Below are positions 25,312-38,309 of a stretch of DNA of 64,000 nt, in pieces. Below the pieces are notes generated by a model. The model saw only the letters and a list, made by a program, of their open reading frames with translations, was not told the DNA's origin and searched no databases. The first letter of the stretch is position 1; every line of letters begins with the position of its first letter. The stretch is taken from NCBI GenBank assembly GCA_964057225.1, contig OZ059900.1, positions 18,243,638 through 18,307,637 of the forward strand, written 5' to 3'. The DNA comes from Auanema rhodensis. Lineage: Eukaryota; Nematoda; Chromadorea; Rhabditida; Rhabditidae. The position numbers were made by a program, and so were the translations under genes.

Positions 25312-28047
25312 TTTCAGCGTGTTACATACTAAAATGAAGCATTTTACATGCTGAACACTAGAAAAATACAAAAACACAGTATTTCCCATGAGAAATATTT
25401 TATTATGCTGGAAAACCAGTTTTTGGAAATTTCGCTGTAAACAAGGTTTTGACTTACGATTTCATGTGTTCAAACTCATGCAATGTCAATGAAACCTAGC
25501 TCAAAATTGTTCGTACAACGTCTAGTTCCACTTTCACGACAAAAAAACAGGGGTTAGAAAATTAAGGAAATTAGCATATTCTGAGAGCACGCCCTTTATG
25601 GCTAATATTGATTAAATCGATTTTTGTTCATATGAGTCGTCAAATGCAACGAATTTCAGCGTGTTACATACTAAAATGAAGCATTTTACATGCTGAACGC
25701 TAGAAAAATACAAAAACACAGTATTACCCATGAGAAATATTTTATTATGCTGGAAAACCAGTTTTTGGAAATTTCGCTGTAAACAAGGTTTTGACTTACG
25801 ATTTCATGTGTTCAAACTCATGCAATGTCAATGAAACCTAGCTCAAAATTGTTCCTACAACGTCTAGTTCCACTTTCACGACAAAAAAACAGGGGTTAGA
25901 AAATTAAGGAAATTAGCATATTCTGAGGGCACGCCCCTTATGGCTAATATTGATTAAATCGATTTTTGTTCATATGAGTCGTCAAATGCAACGAATTTCA
26001 GCGTGTTACATACTAAAATGAAGCATTTTGTATGCTGAACACTAGAAAAATACAAAAACATAGTATTTCCCATGAGAAATATTTTATTATGCTGGAATAC
26101 CAGTTTTTGGAAATTTCGCTGTAAACGAGGTTTTGACTTACGATTTCATGTGTTCAAACTCATGCAATGTCAATGAAACCTAGCTCAAAATTGTTCGTAC
26201 AACGTCTAGTTCCACTTTCACGACAAAAAAACAGGGGTTAGAAAATTAAGGAAATTAGCATATTCTGAGGGCACGCCCCTTATGGCTAATATTGATTAAA
26301 TCGATTTTTGTTCATATGAGTCGTCAAATGCAACGAATTTCAGCGTGTTACATACTAAAATAAAGCATTTTACATGCTGAACACTAGAAAAATACAAAAA
26401 CACAGTATTTCCCATGAGAAATATTTTATTATGCTGGAAAACCAGTTTTTGGAAATTTCGCTGTAAACAAGGTTTTGACTTACGATTTCATGTGTTCAAA
26501 CTCATGCAATGTCAATGAAACCTAGCTCAAAATTGTTCGTACAACGTCTAGTTCCACTTTCACGACAAAAAAACAGGGGTTAGAAAATTAAGGAAATTAG
26601 CATATTCTGAGGGCACGCCCTTTATGGCTAATATTGATTAAATCGATTTTTGTTCATATGAGTCGTCAAATGCAACGAATTTCAGCGTGTTACATACTAA
26701 AATGAAGCATTTTACATGCTGAACGCTAGAAAAATACAAAAACACAGTATTTCCCATGAGAAATATTTTATTATGCTGGAAAACCAGTTTTTGGAAATTT
26801 CGCTGTAAACAAGGTTTTGACTTACGATTTCATGTGTTCAAACTCATGCAATGTCAATGAAACCTAGCTCAAAATTGTTCCTACAACGTCTAGTTCCACT
26901 TTCACGACAAAAAAACAGGGGTTAGAAAATTAAGGAAATTAGCATATTCTGAGGGCACGCCCCTTATGGCTAATATTGATTAAATCGATTTTTGTTCATA
27001 TGAGTCGTCAAATGCAACGAATTTCAGCGTGTTACATACTAAAATGAAGCATTTTACATGCTGAACACTAGAAAAATACAAAAACACAGTATTTCCCATG
27101 AGAAATATTTTATTATGCTGGAAAACCAGTTTTTGGAAATTTCGCTGTAAACAAGGTTTTGACTTACGATTTCATGTGTTCAAACTCATGCAATGTCAAT
27201 GAAACCTAGCTCAAAATTGTTCGTACAACGTCTAGTTCCACTTTCACGACAAAAAAACAGGGGTTAGAAAATTAAGGAAATTAGCATATTCTGAGGGCAC
27301 GCCCCTTATGGCTAATATTGATTAAATCGATTTTTGTTCATATGAGTCGTCAAATGCAACGAATTTCAGCGTGTCACATACTAAAATGAAGCATTTTACA
27401 TGCTGAACGCTAGAAAAATACAAAAACACAGTATTTCCCATGAGAAATATTTTATTATGCTGGAAAACCAGTTTTTGGAAATTTCGCTGTAAACAAGGTT
27501 TTGACTTACGATTTCATGTGTTCAAACTCATGCAATGTCAATGAAACCTAGCTCAAAATTGTTCGTACAACGTCTAGTTCCACTTTCACGACAAAAAAAC
27601 AGGGGTTAGAAAATTAAGGAATTTAGCATATTCTGAGAGCACGCCCTTTATGGCTAATATTGATTAAATCGATTTTTGTTCATATGAGTCGTCAAATGCA
27701 ACGAATTTCAGCATGTTACATACTAAAATGAAGCATTTTACATGCTGAACGCTAGAAAAATACAAAAACACAGTATTACCCATGAGAAATATTTTATTAT
27801 GCTGGAAAACCAGTTTTTGGAAATTTCGCTGTAAACAAGGTTTTGACTTACGATTTCATGTGTTCAAACTCATGCAATGTCAATGAAACCTAGCTCAAAA
27901 TTGTTCCTACAACGTCTAGTTCCACTTTCACGACAAAAAAACAGGGGTTAGAAAATTAAGGAAATTAGCATATTCTGAGGGCACGCCCTTTATGGCTAAT
28001 ATTGATTAAATCGATTTTTGTTCATATGAGTCGTCAAATGCAACGAA
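25312..28047. repeat. Eight-monomer block, copy 1 (central domain)
   Basis: The starts are 25312 (g275a), 25654 (G), 25996 (V with private ggaatacc and aaacgagg), 26338 (Y), 26680 (G without t73a), 27022 (W), 27364 (X with ggaatttagc and gagagcac) and 27706 (Z, cagcatg). The block is 2,736 bp and matches 30101-32836 with about five scored differences. Confidence 0.9.
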
Positions 28048-30100
28048 TTTCAGCGTGTTACATACTAAAATGAAGCATTTTACATGCTGAACGCTAGAAA
28101 AATACAAAAACACAGTATTTCCCATGAGAAATATTTTATTATGCTGGAAAACCAGTTTTTGGAAATTTCGCTGTAAACAAGGTTTTGACTTACGATTTCA
28201 TGTGTTCAAACTCATGCAATGTCAATGAAACCTAGCTCAAAATTGTTCCTACAACGTCTAGTTCCACTTTCACGACAAAAAAACAGGGGTTAGAAAATTA
28301 AGGAAATTAGCATATTCTGAGGGCACGCCCCTTATGGCTAATATTGATTAAATCGATTTTTGTTCATATGAGTCGTCAAATGCAACGAATTTCAGCGTGT
28401 TACATACTAAAATGAAGCATTTTATATGCTGAACACTAGAAAAATACAAAAACACAGTATTTCCCATGAGAAATATTTTATTATGCTGGAAAACCAGTTT
28501 TTGGAAATTTCGCTGTAAACAAGGTTTTGACTTACGATTTCATGTGTTCAAACTCATGCAATGTCAATGAAACCTAGCTCAAAATTGTTCGTACAACGTC
28601 TAGTTCCACTTTCACGACAAAAAAACAGGGGTTAGAAAATTAAGGAAATTAGCATATTCTGAGGGCACGCCCCTTATGGCTAATATTGATTAAATCGATT
28701 TTTGTTCATATGAGTCGTCAAATGCAACGAATTTCAGCGTGTCACATACTAAAATGAAGCATTTTACATGCTGAACGCTAGAAAAATACAAAAACACAGT
28801 ATTTCCCATGAGAAATATTTTATTATGCTGGAAAACCAGTTTTTGGAAATTTCGCTGTAAACAAGGTTTTGACTTACGATTTCATGTGTTCAAACTCATG
28901 CAATGTCAATGAAACCTAGCTCAAAATTGTTCCTACAACGTCTAGTTCCACTTTCACGACAAAAAAACAGGGGTTAGAAAATTAAGGAAATTAGCATATT
29001 CTGAGAGCACGCCCTTTATGGCTAATATTGATTAAATCGATTTTTGTTCATATGAGTCGTCAAATGCAACGAATTTCAGCGTGTTACATACTAAAATGAA
29101 GCATTTTACATGCTGAACACTAGAAAAATACAAAAACATAGTATTTCCCATGAGAAATATTTTATTATGCTGGAAAACCAGTTTTTGGAAATTTCGCTGT
29201 AAACAAGGTTTTGACTTACGATTTCATGTGTTCAAACTCATGCAATGTCAATGAAACCTAGCTCAAAATTGTTCCTACAACGTCTAGTTCCACTTTCACG
29301 ACAAAAAAACAGGGGTTAGAAAATTAAGGAAATTAGCATATTCTGAGGGCACGCCCTTTATGGCTAATATTGATTAAATCGATTTTTGTTCATATGAGTC
29401 GTCAAATGCAACGAATTTCAGCGTGTTACATACTAAAATGAAGCATTTCACATGCTGAACACTAGAAAAAAACAAAAAAACAGTATTTCCCATGAGAAAT
29501 ATTTTATTATGCTGGAAAACCAGTTTTTGGAAATTTCGCTGTAAACAAGGTTTTGACTTACGATTTCATGTGTTCAAACTCATGCAATGTCAATGAACAC
29601 CTAGCTCAAAATTGTTCGTACAACGTCTGGTTCCACTTTCACGACAAAAAAACAGGGGTTAGAAAATTAAGGAAATTAGCATATTCTGAGGGCACGCCCC
29701 TTATGGCTAATATTGATTAAATCGATTTTTGTTCATATGAGTCGTCAAATGCAACGAATTTCAGCGTGTTACATACTAAAATGAAGCATTTTGTATGCTG
29801 AACACTAGAAAAATACAAAAACATAGTATTTCCCATGAGAAATATTTTATTATGCTGGAAAACCAGTTTTTGGAAATTTCGCTGTAAACAAGGTTTTGAC
29901 TTACGATTTCATGTGTTCAAACTCATGCAATGTCAATGAAACCTAGCTCAAAATTGTTCGTACAACGTCTAGTTCCACTTTCACGACAAAAAAACAGGGG
30001 TTAGAAAATTAAGGAAATTAGCATATTCTGAGGGCACGCCCCTTATGGCTAATATTGATTAAATCGATTTTTGTTCATATGAGTCGTCAAATGCAACGAA
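28048..30100. repeat. Monomers 83-88, partial repeat of the preceding four units, plus odd monomer 87
   Basis: The starts are 28048 (G without t73a), 28390 (W with c36t), 28732 (X-like with cctac), 29074 (P with acatag), 29416 (F with extra changes, 343 bases) and 29759 (V). The first three parallel 26680, 27022 and 27364 at a distance of 1,368 bp, suggesting a local four-monomer duplication that has since diverged. Confidence 0.85.
29416..29758. repeat. Monomer 87, length variant outside the C-run
   Basis: This F-type monomer (t34c and ctggttcc) has aaaaaacaaaaaaacag in place of the usual aaaaatacaaaaacacag and an inserted c in gaacacctag near 29597-29606. It is the only 343-base monomer whose extra base is not in the C-run at 281-284. 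Confidence 0.9.
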
Positions 30101-32836
30101 TTTCAGCGTGTTACATACTAAAATGAAGCATTTTACATGCTGAACACTAGAAAAATACAAAAACACAGTATTTCCCATGAGAAATATTTTATTATGCTGG
30201 AAAACCAGTTTTTGGAAATTTCGCTGTAAACAAGGTTTTGACTTACGATTTCATGTGTTCAAACTCATGCAATGTCAATGAAACCTAGCTCAAAATTGTT
30301 CGTACAACGTCTAGTTCCACTTTCACGACAAAAAAACAGGGGTTAGAAAATTAAGGAAATTAGCATATTCTGAGAGCACGCCCTTTATGGCTAATATTGA
30401 TTAAATCGATTTTTGTTCATATGAGTCGTCAAATGCAACGAATTTCAGCGTGTTACATACTAAAATGAAGCATTTCACATGCTGAACGCTAGAAAAATAC
30501 AAAAACACAGTATTACCCATGAGAAATATTTTATTATGCTGGAAAACCAGTTTTTGGAAATTTCGCTGTAAACAAGGTTTTGACTTACGATTTCATGTGT
30601 TCAAACTCATGCAATGTCAATGAAACCTAGCTCAAAATTGTTCCTACAACGTCTAGTTCCACTTTCACGACAAAAAAACAGGGGTTAGAAAATTAAGGAA
30701 ATTAGCATATTCTGAGGGCACGCCCCTTATGGCTAATATTGATTAAATCGATTTTTGTTCATATGAGTCGTCAAATGCAACGAATTTCAGCGTGTTACAT
30801 ACTAAAATGAAGCATTTTGTATGCTGAACACTAGAAAAATACAAAAACATAGTATTTCCCATGAGAAATATTTTATTATGCTGGAAAACCAGTTTTTGGA
30901 AATTTCGCTGTAAACAAGGTTTTGACTTACGATTTCATGTGTTCAAACTCATGCAATGTCAATGAAACCTAGCTCAAAATTGTTCGTACAACGTCTAGTT
31001 CCACTTTCACGACAAAAAAACAGGGGTTAGAAAATTAAGGAAATTAGCATATTCTGAGGGCACGCCCCTTATGGCTAATATTGATTAAATCGATTTTTGT
31101 TCATATGAGTCGTCAAATGCAACGAATTTCAGCGTGTTACATACTAAAATAAAGCATTTTACATGCTGAACACTAGAAAAATACAAAAACACAGTATTTC
31201 CCATGAGAAATATTTTATTATGCTGGAAAACCAGTTTTTGGAAATTTCGCTGTAAACAAGGTTTTGACTTACGATTTCATGTGTTCAAACTCATGCAATG
31301 TCAATGAAACCTAGCTCAAAATTGTTCGTACAACGTCTAGTTCCACTTTCACGACAAAAAAACAGGGGTTAGAAAATTAAGGAAATTAGCATATTCTGAG
31401 GGCACGCCCTTTATGGCTAATATTGATTAAATCGATTTTTGTTCATATGAGTCGTCAAATGCAACGAATTTCAGCGTGTTACATACTAAAATGAAGCATT
31501 TTACATGCTGAACGCTAGAAAAATACAAAAACACAGTATTACCCATGAGAAATATTTTATTATGCTGGAAAACCAGTTTTTGGAAATTTCGCTGTAAACA
31601 AGGTTTTGACTTACGATTTCATGTGTTCAAACTCATGCAATGTCAATGAAACCTAGCTCAAAATTGTTCCTACAACGTCTAGTTCCACTTTCACGACAAA
31701 AAAACAGGGGTTAGAAAATTAAGGAAATTAGCATATTCTGAGGGCACGCCCCTTATGGCTAATATTGATTAAATCGATTTTTGTTCATATGAGTCGTCAA
31801 ATGCAACGAATTTCAGCGTGTTACATACTAAAATGAAGCATTTTACATGCTGAACACTAGAAAAATACAAAAACACAGTATTTCCCATGAGAAATATTTT
31901 ATTATGCTGGAAAACCAGTTTTTGGAAATTTCGCTGTAAACAAGGTTTTGACTTACGATTTCATGTGTTCAAACTCATGCAATGTCAATGAAACCTAGCT
32001 CAAAATTGTTCGTACAACGTCTAGTTCCACTTTCACGACAAAAAAACAGGGGTTAGAAAATTAAGGAAATTAGCATATTCTGAGGGCACGCCCCTTATGG
32101 CTAATATTGATTAAATCGATTTTTGTTCATATGAGTCGTCAAATGCAACGAATTTCAGCGTGTCACATACTAAAATGAAGCATTTTACATGCTGAACGCT
32201 AGAAAAATACAAAAACACAGTATTTCCCATGAGAAATATTTTATTATGCTGGAAAACCAGTTTTTGGAAATTTCGCTGTAAACAAGGTTTTGACTTACGA
32301 TTTCATGTGTTCAAACTCATGCAATGTCAATGAAACCTAGCTCAAAATTGTTCGTACAACGTCTAGTTCCACTTTCACGACAAAAAAACAGGGGTTAGAA
32401 AATTAAGGAATTTAGCATATTCTGAGAGCACGCCCTTTATGGCTAATATTGATTAAATCGATTTTTGTTCATATGAGTCGTCAAATGCAACGAATTTCAG
32501 CATGTTACATACTAAAATGAAGCATTTTACATGCTGAACGCTAGAAAAATACAAAAACACAGTATTACCCATGAGAAATATTTTATTATGCTGGAAAACC
32601 AGTTTTTGGAAATTTCGCTGTAAACAAGGTTTTGACTTACGATTTCATGTGTTCAAACTCATGCAATGTCAATGAAACCTAGCTCAAAATTGTTCCTACA
32701 ACGTCTAGTTCCACTTTCACGACAAAAAAACAGGGGTTAGAAAATTAAGGAAATTAGCATATTCTGAGGGCACGCCCCTTATGGCTAATATTGATTAAAT
32801 CGATTTTTGTTCATATGAGTCGTCAAATGCAACGAA
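30101..32836. repeat. Eight-monomer block, copy 2 (central domain)
   Basis: The starts are 30101, 30443, 30785, 31127, 31469, 31811, 32153 and 32495. It has the same order and private markers as 25312-28047, including the unusual t12c plus ggaatttagc unit followed by the cagcatg unit. Scored differences: t34c added at 30443, no ggaatacc or aaacgagg at 30785, t73a added at 31469, and c instead of t at position 284 in 32495. Confidence 0.9.
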
Positions 32837-34546
32837 TTTCAGCGTGTTACATACTAAAATGAAGCATTTTACATGCTGAACACTAGAAAAATACAAAAAC
32901 ACAGTATTTCCCATGAGAAATATTTTATTATGCTGGAAAACCAGTTTTTGGAAATTTCGCTGTAAACAAGGTTTTGACTTACGATTTCATGTGTTCAAAC
33001 TCATGCAATGTCAATGAAACCTAGCTCAAAATTGTTCGTACAACGTCTAGTTCCACTTTCACGACAAAAAAACAGGGGTTAGAAAATTAAGGAAATTAGC
33101 ATATTCTGAGGGCACGCCCCTTATGGCTAATATTGATTAAATCGATTTTTGTTCATATGAGTCGTCAAATGCAACGAATTTCAGCGTGTTACGTACTAAA
33201 ATGAAGCATTTTACATGCTGAACACTAGAAAAATACAAAAACACAGTATTTCTCATGAGAAATATTTTATTATGCTGGAAAACCAGTTTTTGGAAATTTC
33301 GCTGTAAACAAGGTTTTGACTTACGATTTCATGTGTTCAAACTCATGCAATGTCAATGAAACCTAGCTCAAAATTGTTCCTACAACGTCTAGTTCCACTT
33401 TCACGACAAAAAAACAGGGGTTAGAAAATTAAGGAAATTAGCATATTCTGAGGGCACGCCCTTTATGGCTAATATTGATTAAATCGATTTTTGTTCATAT
33501 GAGTCGTCAAATGCAACGAATTTCAGCGTGTTACATACTAAAATGAAGCATTTTACATGCTGAACACTAGAAAAATACAAAAACACAGTATTTCCCATGA
33601 GAAATATTTTATTATGCTGGAAAACCAGTTTTTGGAAATTTCGCTGTAAACAAGGTTTTGACTTACGATTTCATGTGTTCAAACTCATGCAATGTCAATG
33701 AAACCTAGCTCAAAATTGTTCCTACAACGTCTAGTTCCACTTTCACGACAAAAAAACAGGGGTTAGAAAATTAAGGAAATTAGCATATTCTGAGGGCACG
33801 CCCCTTATGGCTAATATTGATTAAATCGATTTTTGTTCATATGAGTCGTCAAATGCAACGAATTTCAGCGTGTTACGTACTAAAATGAAGCATTTTACAT
33901 GCTGAACACTAGAAAAATACAAAAACACAGTATTTCTCATGAGAAATATTTTATTATGCTGGAAAACCAGTTTTTGGAAATTTCGCTGTAAACAAGGTTT
34001 TGACTTACGATTTCATGTGTTCAAACTCATGCAATGTCAATGAAACCTAGCTCAAAATTGTTCCTACAACGTCTAGTTCCACTTTCACGACAAAAAAACA
34101 GGGGTTAGAAAATTAAGGAAATTAGCATATTCTGAGGGCACGCCCTTTATGGCTAATATTGATTAAATCGATTTTTGTTCATATGAGTCGTCAAATGCAA
34201 CGAATTTCAGCGTGTTACATACTAAAATGAAGCATTTTACATGCTGAACACTAGAAAAATACAAAAACACAGTATTTCCCATGAGAAATATTTTATTATG
34301 CTGGAAAACCAGTTTTTGGAAATTTCGCTGTAAACAAGGTTTTGACTTACGATTTCATGTGTTCAAACTCATGCAATGTCAATGAAACCTAGCTCAAAAT
34401 TGTTCGTACAACGTCTAGTTCCACTTTCACGACAAAAAAACAGGGGTTAGAAAATTAAGGAAATTAGCATATTCTGAGGGCACGCCCCTTATGGCTAATA
34501 TTGATTAAATCGATTTTTGTTCATATGAGTCGTCAAATGCAACGAA
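32837..34546. repeat. Monomers 97-101, alternating a15g/c75t units
   Basis: The starts are 32837 (W), 33179 (a15g, tttctcat, P-type), 33521 (cctac with cccc), 33863 (a15g, tttctcat, P-type) and 34205 (W). The 33179 and 33863 units share a change seen nowhere else (c75t) and lie 684 bp apart, so this is a local two-monomer duplication at the right edge of the divergent domain. Confidence 0.88.
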
Positions 34547-34888
34547 TTTCAGCGTGTTACATACTAAAATGAAGCATTTTACATGCTGAACACTAGAAAA
34601 ATACAAAAACACAGTATTTCCCATGAGAATAATTTTATTATGCTGGAAAACCAGTTTTTGGAAATTTCGCTGTAAACAAGGTTTTGACTTACGATTTCAT
34701 GTGTTCAAACTCATGCAATGTCAATGAAACCTAGCTCAAAATTGTTCGTACAACGTCTAGTTCCACTTTCACGACAAAAAAACAGGGGTTAGAAAATTAA
34801 GGAAATTAGCATATTCTGAGGGCACGCCCCTTATGGCTAATATTGATTAAATCGATTTTTGTTCATATGAGTCGTCAAATGCAACGAA
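34547..34888. repeat. Monomer 102, N class
   Basis: This gagaataatt monomer is preceded by W and followed by D, the same context as N units in the first 11 kb and at 47203 and 58834. It marks the return to the outer set of classes after the central domain. Confidence 0.85.
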
Positions 34889-36940
34889 TTTCAGCGTGTT
34901 ACATACTAAAATGAAGCATTTTACATGCTGAACACTAGAAAAATACAAAAACACAGTATTTCCCATGAGAAATATTTTATTATGCTGGAAAACCAGTTTT
35001 TGGAAATTTCGCTGTAAACAAGGTTTTGACTTACGATTTCATGTGTTCAAACTCATGCAATGTCAATGAAACCTAGCTCAAAATTGTTCGTACAACGACT
35101 AGTTCCACTTTCACGACAAAAAAACAGGGGTTAGAAAATTAAGGAAATTAGCATATTCTGAGGGCACGCCCCTTATGGCTAATATTGATTAAATCGATTT
35201 TTGTTCATATGAGTCGTCAAATGCAACGAATTTCAGCGTGTTACATACTAAAATGAAGCATTTTACATGCTGAGCACTAGAAAAATACAAAAACACAGTA
35301 TTTCCCATGAGAAATATTTTATTATGCTGGAAAACCAGTTTTTGAAAATTTCGCTGTAAACAAGGTTTTGACTTACGATTTCATGTGTTCAAACTCATGC
35401 AATGTCAATGAAACCTAGCTCAAAATTGTTCCTACAACGTCTAGTTCCACTTTCACGACAAAAAAACAGGGGTTAGAAAATTAAGGAAATTAGCATATTC
35501 TGAGGGCACGCCCCTTATGGCTAATATTGATTAAATCGATTTTTGTTCATATGAGTCGTCAAATGCAACGAATTTCAGCGTGTTACATACTAAAATGAAG
35601 CATTTTACATGCTGAACACTAGAAAAATACAAAAACACAGTATTTCCCATGAGAAATATTTTATTATGCTGGAAAACCAGTTTTTGGAAATTTCGCTGTA
35701 AACAAGGTTTTGACTTACGATTTCATGTGTTCAAACTCATGCAATGTCAATGAAACCTAGCTCAAAATTGTTCGTACAACGTCTAGTTCCACTTTCACGA
35801 CAAAAAAACAGGGGTTAGAAAATTAAGGAAATTAGCATATTCTGAGGGCACGCCCCTTATGGCTAATATTGATTAAATCGATTTTTGTTCATATGAGTCG
35901 TCAAATGCAACGAATTTCAGCGTGTTACATACTAAAATGAAGCATTTTACATGCTGAACACTAGAAAAATACAAAAACACAGTATTTCCCATGAGAAATA
36001 TTTTATTATGCTGGAAAACCAGTTTTTGGAAATTTCGCTGTAAACAAGGTTTTGACTTACGATTTCATGTGTTCAAACTCATGCAATGTCAATGAAACCT
36101 AGCTCAAAATTGTTCGTACAACGACTAGTTCCACTTTCACGACAAAAAAACAGGGGTTAGAAAATTAAGGAAATTAGCATATTCTGAGGGCACGCCCCTT
36201 ATGGCTAATATTGATTAAATCGATTTTTGTTCATATGAGTCGTCAAATGCAACGAATTTCAGCGTGTTACATACTAAAATGAAGCATTTTACATGCTGAG
36301 CACTAGAAAAATACAAAAACACAGTATTTCCCATGAGAAATATTTTATTATGCTGGAAAACCAGTTTTTGAAAATTTCGCTGTAAACAAGGTTTTGACTT
36401 ACGATTTCATGTGTTCAAACTCATGCAATGTCAATGAAACCTAGCTCAAAATTGTTCCTACAACGTCTAGTTCCACTTTCACGACAAAAAAACAGGGGTT
36501 AGAAAATTAAGGAAATTAGCATATTCTGAGGGCACGCCCCTTATGGCTAATATTGATTAAATCGATTTTTGTTCATATGAGTCGTCAAATGCAACGAATT
36601 TCAGCGTGTTACATACTAAAATGAAGCATTTTACATGCTGAACACTAGAAAAATACAAAAACACAGTATTTCCCATGAGAAATATTTTATTATGCTGGAA
36701 AACCAGTTTTTGGAAATTTCGCTGTAAACAAGGTTTTGACTTACGATTTCATGTGTTCAAACTCATGCAATGTCAATGAAACCTAGCTCAAAATTGTTCG
36801 TACAACGTCTAGTTCCACTTTCACGACAAAAAAACAGGGGTTAGAAAATTAAGGAAATTAGCATATTCTGAGGGCACGCCCCTTATGGCTAATATTGATT
36901 AAATCGATTTTTGTTCATATGAGTCGTCAAATGCAACGAA
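34889..36940. repeat. Three-monomer unit D L W, two tandem copies
   Basis: Copy 1 is 34889-35914 and copy 2 is 35915-36940, 1,026 bp each. The middle monomer (35231 and 36257) carries tgagcactag, found nowhere else in the window, together with g115a and cctac but cccc at 281-284. The two trimers agree at all scored sites, indicating a recent tandem duplication. Confidence 0.92.
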
Positions 36941-38309
36941 TTTCAGCGTGTTACATACTAAAATGAAGCATTTTACATGCTGAACACTAGAAAAATACAA
37001 AAACACAGTATTTCCCATGAGAAATATTTTATTATGCTGGAAAACCAGTTTTTGGAAATTTCGCTGTAAACAAGGTTTTGACTTACGATTTCATGTGTTC
37101 AAACTCATGCAATGTCAATGAAACCTAGCTCAAAATTGTTCCTACAACGTCTAGTTCCACTTTCACGACAAAAAAACAGGGGTTAGAAAATTAAGGAAAT
37201 TAGCATATTCTGAGGGCACGCCCTTTATGGCTAATATTGATTAAATCGATTTTTGTTCATATGAGTCGTCAAATGCAACGAATTTCAGCGTGTTACATAC
37301 TAAAATGAAGCATTTCACATGCTGAACACTAGAAAAATACAAAAACACAGTATTTCCCATGAGAAATATTTTATTATGCTGGAAAACCAGTTTTTGGAAA
37401 TTTCGCTGTAAACAAGGTTTTGACTTACGATTTCATGTGTTCAAACTCATGCAATGTCAATGAAACCTAGCTCAAAATTGTTCCTACAACGTCTAGTTCC
37501 ACTTTCACGACAAAAAAACAGGGGTTAGAAAATTAAGGAAATTAGCATATTCTGAGGGCACGCCCTTTATGGCTAATATTGATTAAATCGATTTTTGTTC
37601 ATATGAGTCGTCAAATGCAACGAATTTCAGCGTGTTACATACTAAAATGAAGCATTTCACATGCTGAACACTAGAAAAATACAAAAACACAGTATTTCCC
37701 ATGAGAAATATTTTATTATGCTGGAAAACCAGTTTTTGGAAATTTCGCTGTAAACAAGGTTTTGACTTACGATTTCATGTGTTCAAACTCATGCAATGTC
37801 AATGAAACCTAGCTCAAAATTGTTCGTACAACGTCTGGTTCCACTTTCACGACAAAAAAACAGGGGTTAGAAAATTAAGGAAATTAGCATATTCTGAGGG
37901 CACGCCCCTTATGGCTAATATTGATTAAATCGATTTTTGTTCATATGAGTCGTCAAATGCAACGAATTTCAGCGTGTTACATACTAAAATGAAGCATTTT
38001 ACATGCTGAACACTAGAAAAATACAAAAACACAGTATTTCCCATGAGAAATATTTTATTATGCTGGAAAACCAGTTTTTGGAAATTTCGCTGTAAACAAG
38101 GTTTTGACTTACGATTTCATGTGTTCAAACTCATGCAATGTCAATGAAACCTAGCTCAAAATTGTTCGTACAACGTCTAGTTCCACTTTCACGACAAAAA
38201 AACAGGGGTTAGAAAATTAAGGAAATTAGCATATTCTGAGGGCACGCCCCCTTATGGCTAATATTGATTAAATCGATTTTTGTTCATATGAGTCGTCAAA
38301 TGCAACGAA
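36941..38309. repeat. Monomers 109-112, order P F' F H
   Basis: The starts are 36941 (P), 37283 (t34c with cctac and ccctttat, a P/F mosaic), 37625 (F with ctggttcc) and 37967 (H, five Cs, 343 bases). This is a P-F-H module, found also at 1369 and 49939, with one extra mosaic unit. Confidence 0.88.
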
